From: Ureibacillus aquaedulcis | GTDB lineage: Bacteria; Bacillota; Bacilli; Bacillales_A; Planococcaceae | Length of the DNA stretch: 64,000 bases | Direction: 5' to 3' | Assembly: GCF_030418165.1 (NCBI RefSeq) | Contig: NZ_JAUHTQ010000003.1 | Coordinates: forward strand, 124,001-188,000 | Shown: piece after piece, positions 60,879 to 64,000 of the stretch | How positions within the stretch are numbered: the first letter of the stretch is position 1 | Layout: each line of letters begins with the position of its first letter | Notes under the pieces: generated by a model | The model's input: the letters and a program-made list of their open reading frames with translations, nothing else | Told to the model about the DNA's origin: nothing | Databases searched by the model: none | Made by a program: the position numbers and the translations under genes

Positions 60879-62423
60879 TTATTCTTTATCGATATTTGCA
60901 TGATTATAGTAATATTCGATCGGCAGTGCCTCAAAGCCTTGCAAATCTTTATTTACTGCAAATACCGTATTTGGATGAACAATATAAGAGTGAGGAACTT
61001 CTTCTGCAATTTCTTCTTGAATCTCGATCGCTAATTCAGTACTTTTTTCAGGATCAGTCGTTCCATGCATTTCATCAATCATCGCATCGACTGTTCGGGA
61101 AGCAAAATGGTTCATATTTGATGCACTATCTGTTTTATAAAAAGTCTCCAAGAAAAAGTGTGGGCTGCCGGTATGCGCTGTCAGCATACTATACATCGCA
61201 AGGTCCCACTCTTCATTGACCAATGTTTCATCAATATTCTCCACCTGACGAATATTTACTTTCATCCCTTGTTCAAGCAATTTGCTTTGAATAACTTCTG
61301 CCAACACTGTCAGTTCAGGGCGTTGTGGAAATGTCAGGAAAGTGGCTTCAAAGACTTTTCCGTCTTTTTCCCAAAGTCCATCCCTGTTCTTTGACCAACC
61401 ATCCTGCTCCATTAATCCATCAACAGATTGATTTTCCTCCATTTGATCTAATTGTCCAAATTGCAATATCGATGAAAATGGCCCAACTGCTACAGTTCCT
61501 TGCCCCATCAGGACAGAATCCATCATTTCCTGGCGTGGAATTAATGAATCGACAACCTTTCGTACAGCTAATTGTTTAAATAGAGGAGAATCCATATTGT
61601 ACATGACTAAATGTGTTCTTAAAGATTGGGCTGTTAACACTTCCAATTGCTCATTTTTTCCCAACACTTCAATGTACTCAACCGAAATATCTGTTGCACC
61701 ATCAACATCTCCCGATTGCAAAGCCATCAACCGCGTATTAGCGTCCGAAATATACTTGATTGTGACTTCATCCAGTTTCGCTTTGTCACCCCAATAATCT
61801 TCATAGCGTTGGACAATCAGGGATTCGTCCTGGTTGAATTGCTTAACCACAAATGCACCTGTAAACGCTGGATAGCTATCCTCGCTATCTAGGGAGTCGA
61901 CATCCATGATAATCGTGCCTGGGTCTGCCAAATTTGAGATGAGTGCAGCATTCACTTCGGTTGTTTGGATTTTCAACTGCGTTTTTGATACGGCTTCGAT
62001 TGTTTTGATTTTTAATAAATCCTTTGTGCCTTGATGATTGTCAATGGCACGTTGTAGTGAATCCTTCACTGCCGTTGCATCCATTGCTTTCCCGTTATGA
62101 AATTTGACGTTTTCCTGCAGCTCGAATAACCAAGTTGTCTCATCCACTTGCTCCCATGACTTTGCCAACCACGGTTCAGGAACCAGCTCCTTGCTTAATT
62201 TGATCAATGTTTCCGCAGCACCGGAGCGCATAATCTCCCAGCTATCGGCACTATGCGGATCCAAACCCGATGGACTCCAAGAAAAGGCCAATGTCGCGGT
62301 ATTTTCATTTTCTTCTTTGCTGAGTGCACTAACTTGTTCCTCTTTTGCCGAGCATCCCACTAATGCAAGAATGCACAAAGCCATGCAAAACCATGTAATG
62401 TAACGCTTGTACCACTTCTTCAT
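60879..62423 (-). CDS. nickel/peptide-type ABC substrate-binding lipoprotein (NikA/OppA family)
   Basis: A 514-aa SBP_bac_5 lipoprotein (lipobox ALVGC). Features include SWSPSGLDPHSADSWEIMRS early, LAKSWEQVDETTWLFELQEN (about residues 85-104) with VKFHNGKAMDATAV, and a long two-lobed C-terminal domain. The family binds nickel, heme, peptides or metal chelates. Because a cobalamin riboswitch sits in the leader, a cobalt (or corrinoid precursor) ligand is more likely than nickel or peptide. GGGAGGAAAATAAAA precedes ATG 62423. Confidence 0.88.
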   Translation of the reverse strand: MKKWYKRYITWFCMALCILALVGCSAKEEQVSALSKEENENTATLAFSWSPSGLDPHSADSWEIMRSGAAETLIKLSKELVPEPWLAKSWEQVDETTWLFELQENVKFHNGKAMDATAVKDSLQRAIDNHQGTKDLLKIKTIEAVSKTQLKIQTTEVNAALISNLADPGTIIMDVDSLDSEDSYPAFTGAFVVKQFNQDESLIVQRYEDYWGDKAKLDEVTIKYISDANTRLMALQSGDVDGATDISVEYIEVLGKNEQLEVLTAQSLRTHLVMYNMDSPLFKQLAVRKVVDSLIPRQEMMDSVLMGQGTVAVGPFSSILQFGQLDQMEENQSVDGLMEQDGWSKNRDGLWEKDGKVFEATFLTFPQRPELTVLAEVIQSKLLEQGMKVNIRQVENIDETLVNEEWDLAMYSMLTAHTGSPHFFLETFYKTDSASNMNHFASRTVDAMIDEMHGTTDPEKSTELAIEIQEEIAEEVPHSYIVHPNTVFAVNKDLQGFEALPIEYYYNHANIDKE

Positions 62424-62499
62424 TTTTATTTTCCTCCCAAAAAGGATTGATTATAACTTGCTGCGATAAGTCCTGTGTGCAAATGGCAAACAATCAATA

Positions 62500-62537
62500 T
62501 AAAAAGCACTTCTGACATAGAGAGATCAGAAGTGCCC
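62500..62537 (-). terminator. riboswitch expression-platform terminator
   Basis: Minus-strand stem GGGCACTTCTGA / TCAGAAGTGC with loop TCTCTCTATG, followed by TTTTTAT. It lies about 95 bases downstream of the B12 box and about 76 bases before the first gene, the position expected for attenuation. Confidence 0.8.
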
Positions 62538-62624
62538 GGAAGGATAATAATGGCAGTGTCAAAAAAGCGACAAGATATATCCGCAAACGAACCACCTCCC
62601 TAATCTCCCGTAGGTTTTAGCGTT

Positions 62625-62770
62625 GTTCAATAGGCAGGTCTCCTGACTTATCTTCATCACCACCTGCGCCTTCCCACTTTTTTTAAAAGCAGTGGCATTA
62701 TGCAGGTTGCTCTGAATTACAGTGGCGGGAACCGTGTCGGATTTTCACCGAACTTCCCTTTTAAGCTATC
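62625..62770 (-). ncRNA. cobalamin (B12) riboswitch
   Basis: On the minus strand the conserved elements occur in order. First is GGTGAAAATCCGACACGG followed by TTCCCGCCACTG (62711-62751), then the second GCCACTG (62690-62696), then the B12 box AAGTCAGGAGACCTGCCT (62649-62632). These match the consensus closely. It should switch off the downstream ABC operon when adenosylcobalamin is plentiful. Confidence 0.93.
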
Positions 62771-62996
62771 TATCGAATAGAAAGCACCCATTGAGAAAAT
62801 TCTGAAGTTTTATAAATATTACCATATCACAGGACAAATTTGTCTATTAATTTACTATTTTGTCAATTCAAGCCACTATCCTTTTTCTAATTCTATGAGA
62901 GAAACTCTGGTAAAATAGAGAACAACTAGAAAATCCAATTTTTTATTCTCCCAAAACGATTATGAAAAAACTATATTTTAAAAGGAGTGTTTACCA

Positions 62997-63392
62997 GTGA
63001 ATATTGATGACATGAACGTCCCTGCCCTAGAGGAAGTGTTTCAAATAATCATTTCTGTGGAACAACCTATTTTAGTGGGCCAGAACGTTGAAAATGGAAG
63101 AAGGCAATTAATCAGAATAACTTCTGGAGAGGTAAGCGGTCCTAATTTTTCAGGAAAAGTGTTGCCGGGCGGGGTAGATAGCCAAATCATCCGTAACGAT
63201 GGAAAGTGTGAACTATCCGCTAGATATGCGATCCAATTGGAGGATGGTGCGACTATCTACATTCAAAACGATGGAATCCGTACAGTTCCACAGGAATACG
63301 TTCAACAAGTAAAAGAAGGAAAATTTATCGATCCGAGCCTCTACTACTTCATGACAGTACCCAAATTTGAAACCTATGATATAAAGTATTAA
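62997..63392 (+). CDS. DUF3237 family protein
   Basis: A 131-aa soluble protein of the DUF3237 beta-barrel family: QIIISVEQPILVGQNVENGR, ISGEVSGPNFSGKVLPGGVD-like segment (about residues 42-61), LSARYAIQLEDGATIYIQND and YYFMTVPKFET at the end. Some relatives are linked to aromatic or lipid catabolism; the reaction is unknown. It starts with GTG 62997 after AAAGGAG, 9 bases upstream. Confidence 0.85.
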   Translation: MNIDDMNVPALEEVFQIIISVEQPILVGQNVENGRRQLIRITSGEVSGPNFSGKVLPGGVDSQIIRNDGKCELSARYAIQLEDGATIYIQNDGIRTVPQEYVQQVKEGKFIDPSLYYFMTVPKFETYDIKY

Positions 63393-63485
63393 TGGCTGGA
63401 AGACCACATCTTCATTTGCAATGCCAGCAGGTTAAAGGAAAATGTCTTGCTGAAATTTTATAAAGTAGGGTAATGTCGAGAATAA

Positions 63486-63532
63486 AAAAATGTCCATTCA
63501 CCTTTTCTTATAAAAGGTTGAATGGACATTTT
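63486..63532. terminator. bidirectional intrinsic terminator
   Basis: Long stem AAATGTCCATTCA...TGAATGGACATTT with inner CCTTTT / AAAAGG, between converging genes. Confidence 0.85.
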
Positions 63533-63601
63533 ATTTATGGATTATTTTAGGCTGTTATACCGCGGCGCATAAGCCAAGTAAAAAGGTTATAGCCTATATA
63601 A

Positions 63602-64000
63602 TTACTTCGGATTAATCACAATTTCGACTCGGCGATTTTTTGCTTTGCCTTCCTCGGAATTATTTAATGCGAGCGGCATTGTTTCACCGTATCCTGCTGT
63701 ACTCATCTTGATGTGGCCGACTTTTCCGCTTTCTTGCAAATACATTTCAACCGCTTCGGCTCTCTTTTCTGATAGCGTCAGATTATATTGGTCATCCCCT
63801 GTATCATCAGTATGACCATTAATTTGAATCACGGTATCCGCCTTCAATGTTGCTAGATTTTGAATCAACTCATTCAATGTTTTTTGGGCGTCAGCTTTCA
63901 AATCACTTTGATCATGGTCAAACAAGATGTCATCGGGTAATTGGATTTTTGTTTCTTCCCCATCCGTCGTAAGAGTCGTTTCTTCCGGAGCATTTACAAT
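63602..64000 (-). CDS. OmpA-domain protein, partial (runs off the window)
   Basis: The last 132 codons of a gene whose start lies beyond 64000: the frame stays open to the edge (IVNAPEETTLTTDGEETKIQ then LPDDI). The visible part is an OmpA/MotB-like peptidoglycan-binding domain: LFDHDQSDLKADAQKTLNEL, INGHTDDTGDDQYNLTLSEKRAEAV, the AGYGETMPL motif and the NRRVEIVI end. The Asp and Arg that hold diaminopimelate are present. Without MotB's membrane part in view, a secreted or lipoprotein OmpA-family protein is as likely as a motility stator. Confidence 0.85.
   Translation of the reverse strand: MVNAPEETTLTTDGEETKIQLPDDILFDHDQSDLKADAQKTLNELIQNLATLKADTVIQINGHTDDTGDDQYNLTLSEKRAEAVEMYLQESGKVGHIKMSTAGYGETMPLALNNSEEGKAKNRRVEIVINPK

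Overview
The window reads as chromosome of a low-GC, endospore-forming member of the Bacillales, probably a Planococcaceae/Lysinibacillus-Solibacillus-like bacterium. This is inferred, not proven, from AT-rich intergenic DNA, strong AGGAGG ribosome sites with frequent GTG/TTG starts, a SleL-type spore-cortex glycosidase, an SspO-like minor spore protein with a sigma-G-like promoter, PadR/DUF2812, YteA and general-stress genes with sigma-B-like promoters. I saw no rRNA, tRNA, CRISPR array, integrase or transposase.

Region 1 (about 0.4-34 kb) is a mosaic of small, mostly minus-strand genes: stress proteins, small membrane proteins, lipoproteins, DinB, GrpB, histidine phosphatase, MazG, a MASE3-PAS-SpoIIE phosphatase, a secreted nuclease, an alanine/sodium symporter and a PLD-family enzyme. 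Several genes are visibly decayed: two are cut by single in-frame amber codons (5740-6132 and 14228-14476), one lipoprotein carries three lesions (15498-15808), and others have lost their 5' ends (19005, 20649, 21269). About 21 copies of an imperfect-palindromic intergenic element of about 70 bp are scattered here. All lie in one orientation, most sit just past the stop codon of a minus-strand gene, and none was seen after 34 kb. Two adjacent genes at 24.8-25.3 kb encode paralogous proteins made almost entirely of Gln-Ala-Gln repeats.

Region 2 (34-40.8 kb) holds an NCS2/AzgA purine permease, then an aldo-keto reductase, an HSL-type esterase and a Baeyer-Villiger monooxygenase with a divergent GAF-LuxR regulator. 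Together these look like a ketone-to-ester-to-acid-plus-alcohol catabolic cassette.

Region 3 (40.9-50.9 kb) is a sugar-acid catabolic operon: KDPG aldolase, KDG kinase, KduD, a second SDR, a zinc alcohol dehydrogenase, a three-gene TRAP transporter, a D-hydroxyacid dehydrogenase and KduI. It is transcribed away from an IclR regulator. The kduI promoter (TTGTAA-N17-TATAAT) is followed by GAAC/GTTC half-sites and a cre-like site.

Region 4 (51-64 kb) contains a methyl-accepting chemotaxis protein, a Fur-box-controlled iron-siderophore ABC transporter, a complete nickel/peptide-type ABC transporter under a cobalamin riboswitch with a downstream terminator (so probably a cobalt or corrinoid-related importer), a DUF3237 protein, and an OmpA-domain gene running off the right edge.
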